Shown piece by piece: positions 43,487 to 50,831 of a DNA stretch of 64,000 nt. The position numbers and the translations under genes were made by a program. A model generated the notes under the pieces. It was given only the letters and a program-made list of their open reading frames with translations, did not search any database and had not been told where the DNA came from. How positions within the stretch are numbered: position 1 is the first letter of the stretch; every line of letters starts with the position of its first letter. The DNA is taken from assembly GCF_003797185.1 (NCBI RefSeq), contig NZ_RKMH01000002.1:248001-312000 (forward strand), given 5' to 3'. The DNA comes from Gordonia oryzae (GTDB lineage Bacteria > Actinomycetota > Actinomycetes > Mycobacteriales > Mycobacteriaceae).

Positions 43487-43940
43487 CGAGCCCGCACCCC
43501 TTGTGTGGGTCGGCGTCCGGGGCGCTGCCCCGTTCGAGAAGGCCGTCTTCTGGGCAGGCGTCCTACTGGGCCTGATCAGCCTGTGTACCGAGGTGGATGT
43601 GTCCAACGCTCTCGCCGCGTCGTGGCCGCAGTACTTCCGTATGGGCAACGACGTCTTCTATGCCATCTACGGGATCGGCGGCCTCATCGGCGTGGTGGCG
43701 ACGTGGCGTACCTCGGACTGTCCCACGATCTCTCATCGGCGTGCGACTTCCGAGGCGTGGGCGCTGTTCGTGTGCGCGATGGCTCAACTGGCCTACTCTG
43801 CTGCGGCATTCGATGCCGGACACGGCGGTATCCACGGCGGTGTGGTTGGGGCACTCCTGGCCGCCGCCTGTGCAATTCGTATCCGGCAGATCCGGTCTGA
43901 TCTGAAAAAACTACGGCAGGTGAGAGACGGTGACGAGTGA
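43473..43940 (+). CDS. four-TM membrane protein in lysis cassette
   Basis: 155 aa from ATG 43473; 43476 is an alternative. Membrane segments near 20-40, 55-78, 92-112 and 118-135, then a basic C-terminus (RIRQIRSDLKKLRQVR). Overlaps the previous gene by 14 bases. Holin or antiholin partner is possible. Confidence 0.55.
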   Translation: MMSADEPAPLVWVGVRGAAPFEKAVFWAGVLLGLISLCTEVDVSNALAASWPQYFRMGNDVFYAIYGIGGLIGVVATWRTSDCPTISHRRATSEAWALFVCAMAQLAYSAAAFDAGHGGIHGGVVGALLAAACAIRIRQIRSDLKKLRQVRDGDE

Positions 43941-44263
43941 TCACGCAGGTAATCGCGATCTTCACAGCACTCTCCGGCGCGGGCCTGCTGTCGTGGATCG
44001 CGGCGCTGGTCAAGCAGTGGATGGACCGTGGGCATCGACGAGTCCATGACGAGTCGATCGTGGCCGCCACCACCCGCAACCTCATCGAGCCCGTCCAACA
44101 GGAGTCGGAGCGTCGCCTGCAACGAATCGTGTTCCTCAAGAGAGTGATTCGGCGGCTGGACGACCACCTCGACGACTGCCGAGATGCGGCACGCAATGCG
44201 GGAATCACCCTGCCATTGATGGACGACGACCTCCGCAACCAGATCGACGAGATCGGAGAATGA
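43937..44263 (+). CDS. single-TM coiled-coil protein, spanin-like candidate
   Basis: 108 aa from GTG 43937. One N-terminal membrane segment (residues 2-24), then a charged helical region (VQQESERRLQRIVFLKRVIRRLDDHLDD). The layout resembles Rz-type or LysZ-like proteins of mycolata phages. Directly before lysB. Confidence 0.55.
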   Translation: MITQVIAIFTALSGAGLLSWIAALVKQWMDRGHRRVHDESIVAATTRNLIEPVQQESERRLQRIVFLKRVIRRLDDHLDDCRDAARNAGITLPLMDDDLRNQIDEIGE

Positions 44264-44976
44264 CAATGCAGATCACCAAGGTCATCCGCTGCCGTGGGAT
44301 CGGCGAAGACCCCACCGGCCACGACACAATGCTCGAGGGGGTCACCGATCTCATCCCCGGGATCGAGACAGTCGAGCTGCCCTGGTCGGCTCAATACGGC
44401 CCCGTGGGACGTGCAGGCCTCACCGGCGACGACTACCTCCACGCCCTCCAGCAAGGCGTGGCCCTGGCGCTCGCCGAACTCGATCGAGGGCCCGCCGCCC
44501 TCTTCGGATACTCCGGGGGTGCCCAGCTCGCCCACATGACCGCGGCGCACGGCCACCACAACCTGCAGGGTGTGGGATTCATCGCCGACCCAGCGATGCC
44601 GAAGGGGATCGGCCCCAACTACGGGGTGACCGGCGCCGACCCTGAGCCCATCAGCGTGCCCAAGCACTGGGTGTGGAACCCGCTCGACATCATCTGCCAA
44701 TGTCCGGCCGACTCGCCGATCCGCGACGTCGCTGACTTCTCGGAGTCCTTCTCCGCGCAGAACTTCCCCGGCTGGACCTGGGACATGCTCGACGACCTCC
44801 GATTCGGGCGCTGGCAGGTGCTGGGGAAGTACCTGTTCATCAGCCCTGTGGACCAGTGGAGGCGGTGGGGTGCGGCGATCGCCGGCGCCACTGGGTACCT
44901 CAATGGCACCGAGCATGTGGCGGCTTATCATGGTGCGCGCCAACGGGAGCTGGCCGACTGGGTGAAGTCGCTGTGA
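44260..44976 (+). CDS. lysB: LysB-like mycolylarabinogalactan esterase
   Basis: 238 aa from ATG 44260. Alpha/beta-hydrolase/cutinase-type serine motif GYSGGA with Ser85, a VWNPLDIICQCP loop that may hold the Asp, and a His in the C-terminal GTEHVAAYHG. Together with the lysin and membrane proteins this matches LysB, which cuts the ester bond between mycolic acids and arabinogalactan in the final lysis step. It points to a mycolic-acid host. Confidence 0.85.
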   Translation: MTMQITKVIRCRGIGEDPTGHDTMLEGVTDLIPGIETVELPWSAQYGPVGRAGLTGDDYLHALQQGVALALAELDRGPAALFGYSGGAQLAHMTAAHGHHNLQGVGFIADPAMPKGIGPNYGVTGADPEPISVPKHWVWNPLDIICQCPADSPIRDVADFSESFSAQNFPGWTWDMLDDLRFGRWQVLGKYLFISPVDQWRRWGAAIAGATGYLNGTEHVAAYHGARQRELADWVKSL

Positions 44977-45245
44977 AGCATCTGCCGCCCGAACGGGCGT
45001 GGGCGCTGATCGCGGCGTTCGTGGTCGCCTATGACCTCGCATGCCATCGCGGGCAGACGCTCTCCGAGGAGGCCGACCGATGGACGAAGGCACACCCGGT
45101 GCTCGCTAGGGCCGGAATCCTCGCCGTCGCACTACATGTCGCCAATGTCGTCCCTGATCGGCTCGACCCGCTGCATCGGATTGCCGAGATGCTCCCGAAG
45201 ACGGAATGCGCGGCAAAATCGGAAAACTATTGTGCAACAACATAA
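44973..45245 (+). CDS. small hydrophobic protein after lysB
   Basis: 90 aa from GTG 44973. RAWALIAAFVVAYDLACHRGQTLSEEADRW..HPVLARAGILAVALHVANVVPDRLDPLH has two hydrophobic stretches and matches small proteins commonly found near actinophage lysis genes (DUF7427-like, from memory). Its last codons contain the -35 of a downstream promoter. Confidence 0.65.
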   Translation: MKHLPPERAWALIAAFVVAYDLACHRGQTLSEEADRWTKAHPVLARAGILAVALHVANVVPDRLDPLHRIAEMLPKTECAAKSENYCATT

Positions 45246-45259
45246 TTGAGTGCTACAGT
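45230..45259 (+). promoter_or_regulatory. sigma70-type promoter for a candidate small RNA
   Basis: TTGTGC (45230-45235), 18-base spacer, TACAGT (45254-45259). It overlaps the end of the preceding gene and would start transcription near 45266. Confidence 0.5.
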
Positions 45260-45265
45260 AAAGGC

Positions 45266-45466
45266 ACAAGTTCAGAGCGGGTGAGGTTCAGGAACATACA
45301 CTGACGCCAACCGGGACCAGAGGCCAGCTCCTCCGTCACCGACCGGCCACAGATCAAGAAACACTGGGAGCCCAATCGCAGAGAGTCATGATGCGACACC
45401 CGCTCTGAGCCTGGACAACCACTAAGCCGCCCCCGATCCACACGGATCGGGGGCGGCTTCGTTTTT
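45266..45466 (+). ncRNA. candidate structured small RNA (about 200 nt)
   Basis: Between the promoter at 45230 and a strong terminator ending at 45466. TCAGAGCGGGTG (45272-45283) pairs perfectly with CACCCGCTCTGA (45397-45408), closing about 110 bases that contain further GC-rich segments. No plausible coding frame with a ribosome site is seen. It could be a regulatory RNA of the prophage. No known family recognised. Confidence 0.5.
45424..45466 (+). terminator. strong intrinsic terminator
   Basis: AAGCCGCCCCCGATC (45424-45438) pairs perfectly with GATCGGGGGCGGCTT (45445-45459), six-base loop, followed by CGTTTTTG. Ends the rightward late transcript and faces leftward genes. Confidence 0.92.
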
Positions 45467-45472
45467 GCTCCC

Positions 45473-46042
45473 TCAGCGAGACCGCTTCGTCGTCACTGGC
45501 GTGGTGACCCGGTGCGCAAATCGCCGGTACGCATTCTGACGTGCGATACCGAGCGCATCACCGATGTAGTCCCAGCTCATTCCCGCATCCCGTGCCGACT
45601 GCACGGCCTGCAAAAGGATCTGGTCGCTGGCCTGATTCAGCCTTTCCGACGTCGCCAGAGCGGCGAGGAGCTGATCGTGTCGCCGGCCGAGTGAGAAGTA
45701 GCGCCCCTCGGCTGCGAGGTCGGACAGGGCCTGTAGCGCGGAGCGAAGGGAGGCGCCGGCTCCTGCGTCGAGCGCGTCCTGGTAGGCCCAGAGTGCGTCG
45801 TAGAGGTCGCGATCTTCCAAGACCGGGCGCCCCGCCGCGTCCCAGCGTCCATGGGTGTCGATCGCCAGTGCCTCTGCCGCCGTCGGCTGGTCAGGCAGGA
45901 TGCCGTACTTCTCGACGGCATCTTGCAGCGCGGCGTAGACCTCGTAGCCGCTGGCGCTGCCGCCGGACGCGTACAGGGCTGCGGTGAATGCGGCGTGCTC
46001 GCTGTAGTCGCGAGGCATGTCCTCGGGGGTGTGTGTCATCAT
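45473..46042 (-). CDS. helix-turn-helix regulator, lysogenic type
   Basis: 189 aa from ATG 46042. N-terminal helical region and a C-terminal DNA-binding segment SARDAGMSWDYIGDALGIARQNAYRRFAHRV, a helix-turn-helix common in actinobacterial proteins. Its start lies inside one of two identical-arm palindromes (46035-46051, 46060-46076), so self-repression is likely. Reversed relative to the late genes. Confidence 0.65.
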   Translation of the reverse strand: MMTHTPEDMPRDYSEHAAFTAALYASGGSASGYEVYAALQDAVEKYGILPDQPTAAEALAIDTHGRWDAAGRPVLEDRDLYDALWAYQDALDAGAGASLRSALQALSDLAAEGRYFSLGRRHDQLLAALATSERLNQASDQILLQAVQSARDAGMSWDYIGDALGIARQNAYRRFAHRVTTPVTTKRSR

Positions 46043-46076
46043 GGTGATGACATTACACCGTCATCATCATGATGAC
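46035..46076. promoter_or_regulatory. two operators GTCATCA-N3-TGATGAC
   Basis: Palindromes at 46035-46051 and 46060-46076 have the same half-sites GTCATCA and TGATGAC with different 3-base centres (TGG, TCA), centres 25 bases apart. They cover the start of the HTH gene. Such pairs usually bind a dimeric regulator. Confidence 0.65.
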
Positions 46077-46088
46077 AAGGTGTAGCGA

Positions 46089-46394
46089 TCAGCCATTCGG
46101 TTCCCAGTCGTCCCCCAACACCTCGGCGATCCGCTTCACCAGCCCCGGCATCTCCCGCCGACGCCCGTACATCACCTCGTCGATCTCCACAGCCAGCGCT
46201 TCCAGCTCGGGGTCCGGTCGCGCCCACGCCGACGGATCACTCTCGAGCATCGCGGCCTGCTCGATGGCCTGACGCTGGCGCATCAGATCGCGGATATCGC
46301 GGGCGGCAGCGGAGAGGAGAGCGCGGTCGATCACGGGGTGAGCGTAGATCTGGGGTGTGACACGCAATCGATTGACGGAAACTCGGGGATTCAC
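46089..46394 (-). CDS. hypothetical helical protein
   Basis: 101 aa from GTG 46394; GTG 46334 (VIDRALLSAAARDIRD) is a plausible shorter start. Helical with AARDIRDLMRQRQAIEQAAM and EALAVEIDEVMYGRRREMPGLVKRIAEVLG. Precedes the HTH gene on the same strand with 46 bases between. Function unknown. Confidence 0.55.
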   Translation of the reverse strand: MNPRVSVNRLRVTPQIYAHPVIDRALLSAAARDIRDLMRQRQAIEQAAMLESDPSAWARPDPELEALAVEIDEVMYGRRREMPGLVKRIAEVLGDDWEPNG

Positions 46395-46432
46395 GTCGCG
46401 TCAGCACCCATAGGTGGGATAGAACATGACGT

Positions 46433-47032
46433 GTGAAGAAGGCAATCGGCGCAATCGTTGTACTCCTGGCCATCGGTTGTGCAGCCGGTTGCGGGACCAG
46501 TTCAGATTCGAGTACCACCGCCGGCCGACACAGCTCATCGGCCACATCGGCATCGACCGCGACAGAGACCGCGGACGTCCTCAACAAGGCGGTCGGGCAG
46601 TCGGCCGGATGGAACTGTGCTGACGCCTCCGACGAAAGCTGTTCACTCGCCTTCACTGTCACTGCACTCGACAGGGTGCCTTCGGCCAACTGCTCAGACA
46701 GCGCGCCTCCGCCTGCGGGTTCCGAGATCTACCGACTGGCCATCGATGCGCAGGCCTACCATTCAACCCCGGCGCCCAACGCAACCTTGCCTCCGGGGTT
46801 CGTCATCTCCTCGGACAACTGGTACGCGATCGACGCGGACGGATACGGCACGAAGGCCGATGTCGCCATTGGGTGTGGCGACTTCGATCCCGGACCTTTC
46901 TATCGGCCTCTCAGTGTTGGCCAAAAAGGCCGTGGAAGCATCCTGTTCGCTCTTCCTGCGGGCTCCCGCGAACTTGAACTGCGCGAACAAGGTACGCCGG
47001 GAACGTGGCGCTGGGCGCTGCCGGCGGCGTGA
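46433..47032 (+). CDS. predicted lipoprotein
   Basis: 199 aa from GTG 46433. A basic N-terminus, hydrophobic helix (AIGAIVVLLAIGCAAGC) and a lipobox-like AAGC at residues about 17-20, then a Ser/Thr-rich linker and a Cys-containing beta domain (WNCADASDESCSLAFTVTAL; IDAQAY). Lipoproteins at this position in mycolata prophages can act in superinfection exclusion; here that is inference. Confidence 0.7.
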   Translation: MKKAIGAIVVLLAIGCAAGCGTSSDSSTTAGRHSSSATSASTATETADVLNKAVGQSAGWNCADASDESCSLAFTVTALDRVPSANCSDSAPPPAGSEIYRLAIDAQAYHSTPAPNATLPPGFVISSDNWYAIDADGYGTKADVAIGCGDFDPGPFYRPLSVGQKGRGSILFALPAGSRELELREQGTPGTWRWALPAA

Positions 47033-47178
47033 GATTCGTTCGGGGCGACCGCGTCCACATTCTCGGCACTGACCGATGGGGCAAGGTGGCGGGCGAGCTC
47101 CGACCGCTCATCGCGGTCGACCTCGACGACGGCGACAGGGGAGTTTTCGCGGCCGAGGAACTGGAGCATCTGGACTGA
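47029..47178 (+). CDS. 49-aa protein with KOW/DUF1918-like core
   Basis: GTG 47029 overlaps the lipoprotein stop by four bases. Product VRFVRGDRVHILGTDRWGKVAG then a VDLDDGDRGVFAAEEL end: a small beta-barrel-like sequence resembling KOW or DUF1918 proteins. The coupling supports it. Last gene before the tRNA fragment. Confidence 0.5.
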   Translation: MRFVRGDRVHILGTDRWGKVAGELRPLIAVDLDDGDRGVFAAEELEHLD

Positions 47179-47194
47179 CCGTCATCACCCACGG

Positions 47195-47209
47195 TTTACC
47201 CACGGTAAA
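47195..47209. repeat. palindrome TTTACC-CAC-GGTAAA
   Basis: A perfect 6-bp inverted repeat with a 3-base centre, between the 49-aa gene and the integrase stop. Candidate protein-binding site near the attachment region. Confidence 0.35.
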
Positions 47210-47259
47210 TAACTGGAATGATGCGCCTCAATAGAGAGCAGACGGACAGGCGAAGTCTC

Positions 47260-49080
47260 TCACCTGCACCTAGGGCAACGGCATGGACCGCTAGGACCCA
47301 GGCGTACCAGCCGACGCATCGAGTAGGTCAGGGGTTCGATTCCCCTTAGCTCCACCAAAGTGTTCTTACTCGAACCGGTGCCCAAAAGGATGTCGGCGAG
47401 GGATAGAGCCAGATCAGAAGAAGACGAGTCGTCACCTACAGCCACCGAGGCCTCCGCAAGGGGGTCTCGGTGCGTATCTGGCTCCGTGTAGCCAGCCATC
47501 ACAGTGGTCGGTCTCGCCTTCCGCGTGAGCTGGTGCGCAGCATAGAAGTCGTCGAACGGCGGATTGTGACGGCTGCCCTGCACCCCATGCTCATCGACGT
47601 AAAAGTGCTGGTAAAACGCCTGGTTGAGGTTTCGCCGTATGGTGTCGTTCCCGTCGCGGTAGTAGACGGCTGGGTTGGACACGAGTTCGAGGGCTTCGAT
47701 CAGCACTCCGGCTCCGGCGGCAATCTCAGCCGATGTGTTGGCCAGTCCTGCCTCGGCTGATGCGCGGTCAGCCTGGATCTTGCGGAGTTTGGCCCTGACC
47801 TTGGCCTGCGGAAGGGCTTCGTCAGCGAGGACGTCGATGAGTCGGTCTTCCTTGGCTTCGAGTTCTTTGAGTCTGCGTTTCAGGGATGCGTGGAGTTCGG
47901 TCACGCTGCGTTGCTCGTCGGCCATGGCGTCCGCGAGTACTTCTCGAACGCGAGTAACAAAGTGCGGCGGAAGTGTCATCGCGAAGTAGTGATCTACGAT
48001 CGCCTGCTCGACTCCTTCGGCGGGAAGGTGCGGGAGGTCGCAGACGCCGTCCTGACGTCCTCGACACAAGAAGTAGGCGTACCGCCGACCTGAGCGACCC
48101 CGGGCCTCTGTGAAGATGAGCCGGGATACCTGTCCGCGCTCTTCGCATCGGGCGCAGAACAGTGTGCCTTTGAGGTAGTGCTGGAGGACTCGGTCGCGCT
48201 GCCCTCCTTTGCTTCGTAGGTTCATGACGTCCTGCACACGGTCAAACAGATCTTGGTCAATGATCGGCTCGTGCCGCCCCTGGTAGATCTCACCTTTGTA
48301 GGTCACGTAGCCCAGGTAGTACTGCTCTCTGAGCATCCTGTGCAGCCATTTGAATGTGACAGGGCGTTCGGGGAGCTTCGGAGTGGCCCGGGTGGTCAGC
48401 CCGAGATCAGCCATGGTCGCTTCGAGCCGCTCAAGGCCGTATTCCCCGGTGGCATACAGTTCGAATGCTTTGCGCACCAACGGTGCCCGTTTGGGGTCAA
48501 GCTGCACGGTGTTGATCTGTCGGCCTTCATGCTCGACGCGGACGTTCTGGTAGCCGAGCGGCGCTTTGCCTGTGGTGCCGCCGTTGATCGCCTTGTGCTG
48601 GAGCTTGATGCGAATGTCTTCGCCGCTGAGGCGATTCTGCACCTCGTTGAAGATGTCGGTGACGGCTTCCATGGCGTCGGCATAGACACCATCACCGAAA
48701 TCTTCACGTGCAGACACGAGTCTGACGTGGAGCTTGTCCAGGAGGCGTTTCGTTATTGCGGCGTCGATATAGTTCCGGAATGCGCGAGACCTCGCATATA
48801 CGACGACATACCGAACGTCGGGATTCTCGCGCAGATACGCGAGCATGTCCTGAAAGACTTGGCGCTTCTCGATTGTTGACGCCGAGACGCCGGGCTCAAC
48901 GAACTCGCGTGCAACGATCGCTCCGATGCTGTCCGCCTTTCGCGTGCTGACCTCACGCTGGGTTGCGATGGAATTTCCATCCGGATCGATGTCAACGGCC
49001 GTATCCATCTGCTTCTTGCTCGACACGCGCAAATAGAGCACGGCCTTCCCGGCGCCATCGGTGTTGGTCGCGTGAGTCAT
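47260..49080 (-). CDS. large serine integrase
   Basis: 606 aa from ATG 49080. Resolvase domain AVLYLRVSSKKQ with probable nucleophile Ser20, then TRKADSIGAIV, VVVYARSRAFRN; recombinase domain (APLGYQNV, FKWLHRMLREQYYLGYVTYKGE); zinc ribbon (FCARCEERGQ...FLCRGRQDGVC); coiled coil (LKRRLKELEAKEDRLIDVL). It exchanges attP and attB. The last 32 codons are unusual: LVELRGIEPLTYS is antisense tRNA-Ala, and the final 20 codons and stop come from the DNA beyond it. It follows the XRE gene by three bases. Confidence 0.92.
   Translation of the reverse strand: MTHATNTDGAGKAVLYLRVSSKKQMDTAVDIDPDGNSIATQREVSTRKADSIGAIVAREFVEPGVSASTIEKRQVFQDMLAYLRENPDVRYVVVYARSRAFRNYIDAAITKRLLDKLHVRLVSAREDFGDGVYADAMEAVTDIFNEVQNRLSGEDIRIKLQHKAINGGTTGKAPLGYQNVRVEHEGRQINTVQLDPKRAPLVRKAFELYATGEYGLERLEATMADLGLTTRATPKLPERPVTFKWLHRMLREQYYLGYVTYKGEIYQGRHEPIIDQDLFDRVQDVMNLRSKGGQRDRVLQHYLKGTLFCARCEERGQVSRLIFTEARGRSGRRYAYFLCRGRQDGVCDLPHLPAEGVEQAIVDHYFAMTLPPHFVTRVREVLADAMADEQRSVTELHASLKRRLKELEAKEDRLIDVLADEALPQAKVRAKLRKIQADRASAEAGLANTSAEIAAGAGVLIEALELVSNPAVYYRDGNDTIRRNLNQAFYQHFYVDEHGVQGSRHNPPFDDFYAAHQLTRKARPTTVMAGYTEPDTHRDPLAEASVAVGDDSSSSDLALSLADILLGTGSSKNTLVELRGIEPLTYSMRRLVRLGPSGPCRCPRCR
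47323..47357 (+). tRNA. tRNA-Ala 3' fragment (att site)
   Basis: GTAGGTC variable region, T-arm AGGGG-TTCGATT-CCCCT (47330-47346), acceptor strand TAGCTCC (47347-47353), A and CCA (47355-47357). The acceptor would pair with GGGGCTA, including the G3-U70 pair diagnostic of tRNA-Ala; tmRNA shares that feature and is not excluded. No 5' half precedes it, so it is a displaced 3' copy, as left by integration into a tRNA gene. It overlaps the integrase gene antisense. Confidence 0.8.
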
Positions 49081-49083
49081 AGG

Positions 49084-49521
49084 TCAGCACTCCTTCGGTG
49101 CGCAGGGACATTGTGGGCAGTGAGTGCTGCGTTGCGGGCAGCTTGCGGTGGACAGTCGGTAGTCGCCTCGTGTGCGGACTGCTCGTTTGGATCGCAAGTC
49201 ATCGACGTAGTGCTCGGCCTCCTCGACAGCGGACTCCGGTAGGTCGGCAAACTTGGCGTTCAGGTACGTGCCGAGGTCCGGCAGGTCGTCGGCGGTGAGC
49301 CACCCGACTGTGGTGAATAGTTGCATCGGGCTGATACCAAGTACTTTTGCGATGGCGATCAGACTCTCGACTCGCGGTTTGGCGATCATGCCCTGCTCGA
49401 TGCGCCAAACAGTTCCAGTGTCGACTCCGGCACGACGAGCGACTTCGTTGACGCTCAATTTCAACTCGCTACGCTTGCCCGTCAGCAGGTTGATGAGTTT
49501 CACCGTTTGATCTGGCGTCAT
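49084..49521 (-). CDS. XRE-family repressor with cysteine-rich tail
   Basis: 145 aa from ATG 49521. Helix-turn-helix LKLSVNEVARRAGVDTGTVWRIEQG at residues about 18-42, then LIAIAKVLGISPMQLF. The C-terminal CPQRSTHCPQCPCAPKEC is an unusual five-cysteine cluster that could bind metal. The frame stays open far upstream, opposite the ArdA gene, but that part is low-complexity antisense reading. Upstream of and probably cotranscribed with the integrase; likely the element's lysogeny-type regulator. Confidence 0.75.
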   Translation of the reverse strand: MTPDQTVKLINLLTGKRSELKLSVNEVARRAGVDTGTVWRIEQGMIAKPRVESLIAIAKVLGISPMQLFTTVGWLTADDLPDLGTYLNAKFADLPESAVEEAEHYVDDLRSKRAVRTRGDYRLSTASCPQRSTHCPQCPCAPKEC

Positions 49522-49562
49522 TTCTATTAATTCCCCTTCTATTTCCCATTGTATAACGAGGC

Positions 49563-49578
49563 ATTGATTAAAATCAAT
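49563..49578. promoter_or_regulatory. 16-bp palindromic operator O1
   Basis: ATTGATTAAAATCAAT, perfect palindrome, 42 bases upstream of the XRE start in a notably AT-rich stretch. A 14/16 match (O2) occurs at 55376-55391 ahead of the leftward operon. Candidate XRE binding site. Confidence 0.6.
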
Positions 49579-49669
49579 AGAAATGCGCAATATAACGCCT
49601 AGATTGTTCGCAATTTCGGAACGGAATATTTCGGAACCTTTGCAGTTTCGAGGCGGTGCTATGCGCGGG

Positions 49670-50278
49670 TTATATGTTGGCATTGAATAGCCAGACTCCG
49701 CCCTCAGGGTCGTCGATGCTTGCAATGTCGCCGCTGGCTTCGAGGTCGCGGGCGATGGCCGCGTAGTCAATGTGGGTGTATTGCTGTACGTACTCGGGCA
49801 GCTTTTCCAGTTCCTGGGTGTAGCCGAGGTCGTCAGCGAATTGTTCGGCGTAGTCGGTGATGGATGCGTAGTGTCCGAGGTAGGCCTCCTGGAAGGCGTC
49901 GTCTGGGTCGCTGTCGTCGTCACGTGTGTGGCGCCACGCCGCGTAGGCGTAGCCGTGCTCAGCGATGCCACGCGCGAGTGCGGCGACGTGCTCGATGCGG
50001 TCGTATTCGCCGATCTGGCACTGTCCGAATTGGTCGTAGTCGTGGATGGCCCATTCTTCGGCGTCGGGCTCCTGTGAGGTGGCGAGCATGGTCGCGATGT
50101 CGGCGTAGATGTCGTCGGGGTCGCGGGCGGTGTTGAGCCAGGTGCCGTGGAGTCGTCCGTTGTTGTAGTCGGCCAAGCTGGCGACGTAGATCGACGGCTT
50201 TGGCGACGGGTCGCCTTCGTGGTGGCGCTCGGAGTCTGCGGTACCCGGCTGTGATGGTTCGTGAGGGGTTTCATTCAT
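49670..50278 (-). CDS. ardA: ArdA-like antirestriction protein
   Basis: 202 aa from ATG 50278, with AAGGAGG five bases upstream. PSIYVASLADYNNGRLHGTWLNT, then ATMLATSQEPDAEEWAIHDYDQFGQCQIGEYDRIEHVAALARGI match ArdA over its length. The protein is very acidic and mimics DNA to inhibit type I restriction enzymes after transfer. Found on conjugative elements, which suits this context. Confidence 0.9.
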   Translation of the reverse strand: MNETPHEPSQPGTADSERHHEGDPSPKPSIYVASLADYNNGRLHGTWLNTARDPDDIYADIATMLATSQEPDAEEWAIHDYDQFGQCQIGEYDRIEHVAALARGIAEHGYAYAAWRHTRDDDSDPDDAFQEAYLGHYASITDYAEQFADDLGYTQELEKLPEYVQQYTHIDYAAIARDLEASGDIASIDDPEGGVWLFNANI

Positions 50279-50420
50279 TCTCACCTCCTTTCGTGGTCAT
50301 GGGTTGTTGACGGGCCGGGTCGGAACGCGGGGAGAGCGTGGTGCTCGGTCTCCGTGTCCCGACCCTGGCCCTGGGGTTGCGCCGTGAGGGTTCAGCGGCG
50401 TCCGTGTGATGCCGCGGGCA

Positions 50421-50747
50421 TCAGGATGTGGTGTCACCTCCCTTCGGGCTCCGGCGCGTACGAGACGTTCCGGGAGCGGGTTCGCCGCCGTCGGCGAACA
50501 GGGTGGCGATGGCTTCTTGGCGGGCGGCGGCTTCACGCTCGATATCGGCGCGAGCTTGTGCGGCCTTGCCTGCCAGTTCCGGATCGTCCTTGGCCCGACT
50601 GATGTGCTCGGCGATGGCGATCTGGATTTCATCGGTGATGGTTCCGTCGCGCAGTTGGGCAATGAAGCTCAGCTGCGCGTGGACATCGGGCTTGAGTTTG
50701 ATGCCAAGGGTTTTGACGCCTCGGTTCGACTCATCGGGTGTGGACAT
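50421..50747 (-). CDS. ribbon-helix-helix-like small protein
   Basis: 108 aa from ATG 50747, with GGAGG upstream. KTLGIKLKPDVHAQLSFIAQLRDGTITDEIQIAIAEHI resembles an RHH/CopG-like DNA-binding domain; Ala/Glu-rich helical tail. Could be an accessory relaxosome or partition-like protein. No toxin partner adjoins it. Confidence 0.6.
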   Translation of the reverse strand: MSTPDESNRGVKTLGIKLKPDVHAQLSFIAQLRDGTITDEIQIAIAEHISRAKDDPELAGKAAQARADIEREAAARQEAIATLFADGGEPAPGTSRTRRSPKGGDTTS

Positions 50748-50831
50748 TGCGACCTCCTCGGTGCGCTGCGGCCGGTAACCACGGTGTGTGGTTACAGATA
50801 ACGGCCGCATGACACCGACGAGGCATGAGGT

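Larger units (their letters stand above)
1..47322. mobile_element. siphovirus prophage, left end outside window
   Basis: Contiguous phage modules in standard order: early/replication, terminase, head, connector, tail, lysis, then a few terminal genes. No integrase is seen in this stretch; if the tRNA-Ala fragment at 47323-47357 is its right attachment site, its own integrase should lie left of base 1. LysB (44260-44976) implies a mycolic-acid host. The right boundary is inferred from the tRNA fragment. Confidence 0.8.

Noticed and set aside
43684-45093. 469-codon minus-strand frame opposite the lysis genes
   Set aside because: Antisense to membrane-protein and lysB genes with clear identities; composition is artefactual.
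47323-47357. A complete tRNA gene
   Set aside because: No D-arm, anticodon arm or 5' acceptor strand precedes the T-arm; only the 3' part is present.
49522-50274. A 396-codon minus-strand frame joining the XRE repressor to a long Thr/Pro/Ser-rich N-terminus
   Set aside because: The N-terminal part is the alternate-frame reading of the ArdA gene, which has clear homology and a strong ribosome site. The XRE domain has its own ATG.
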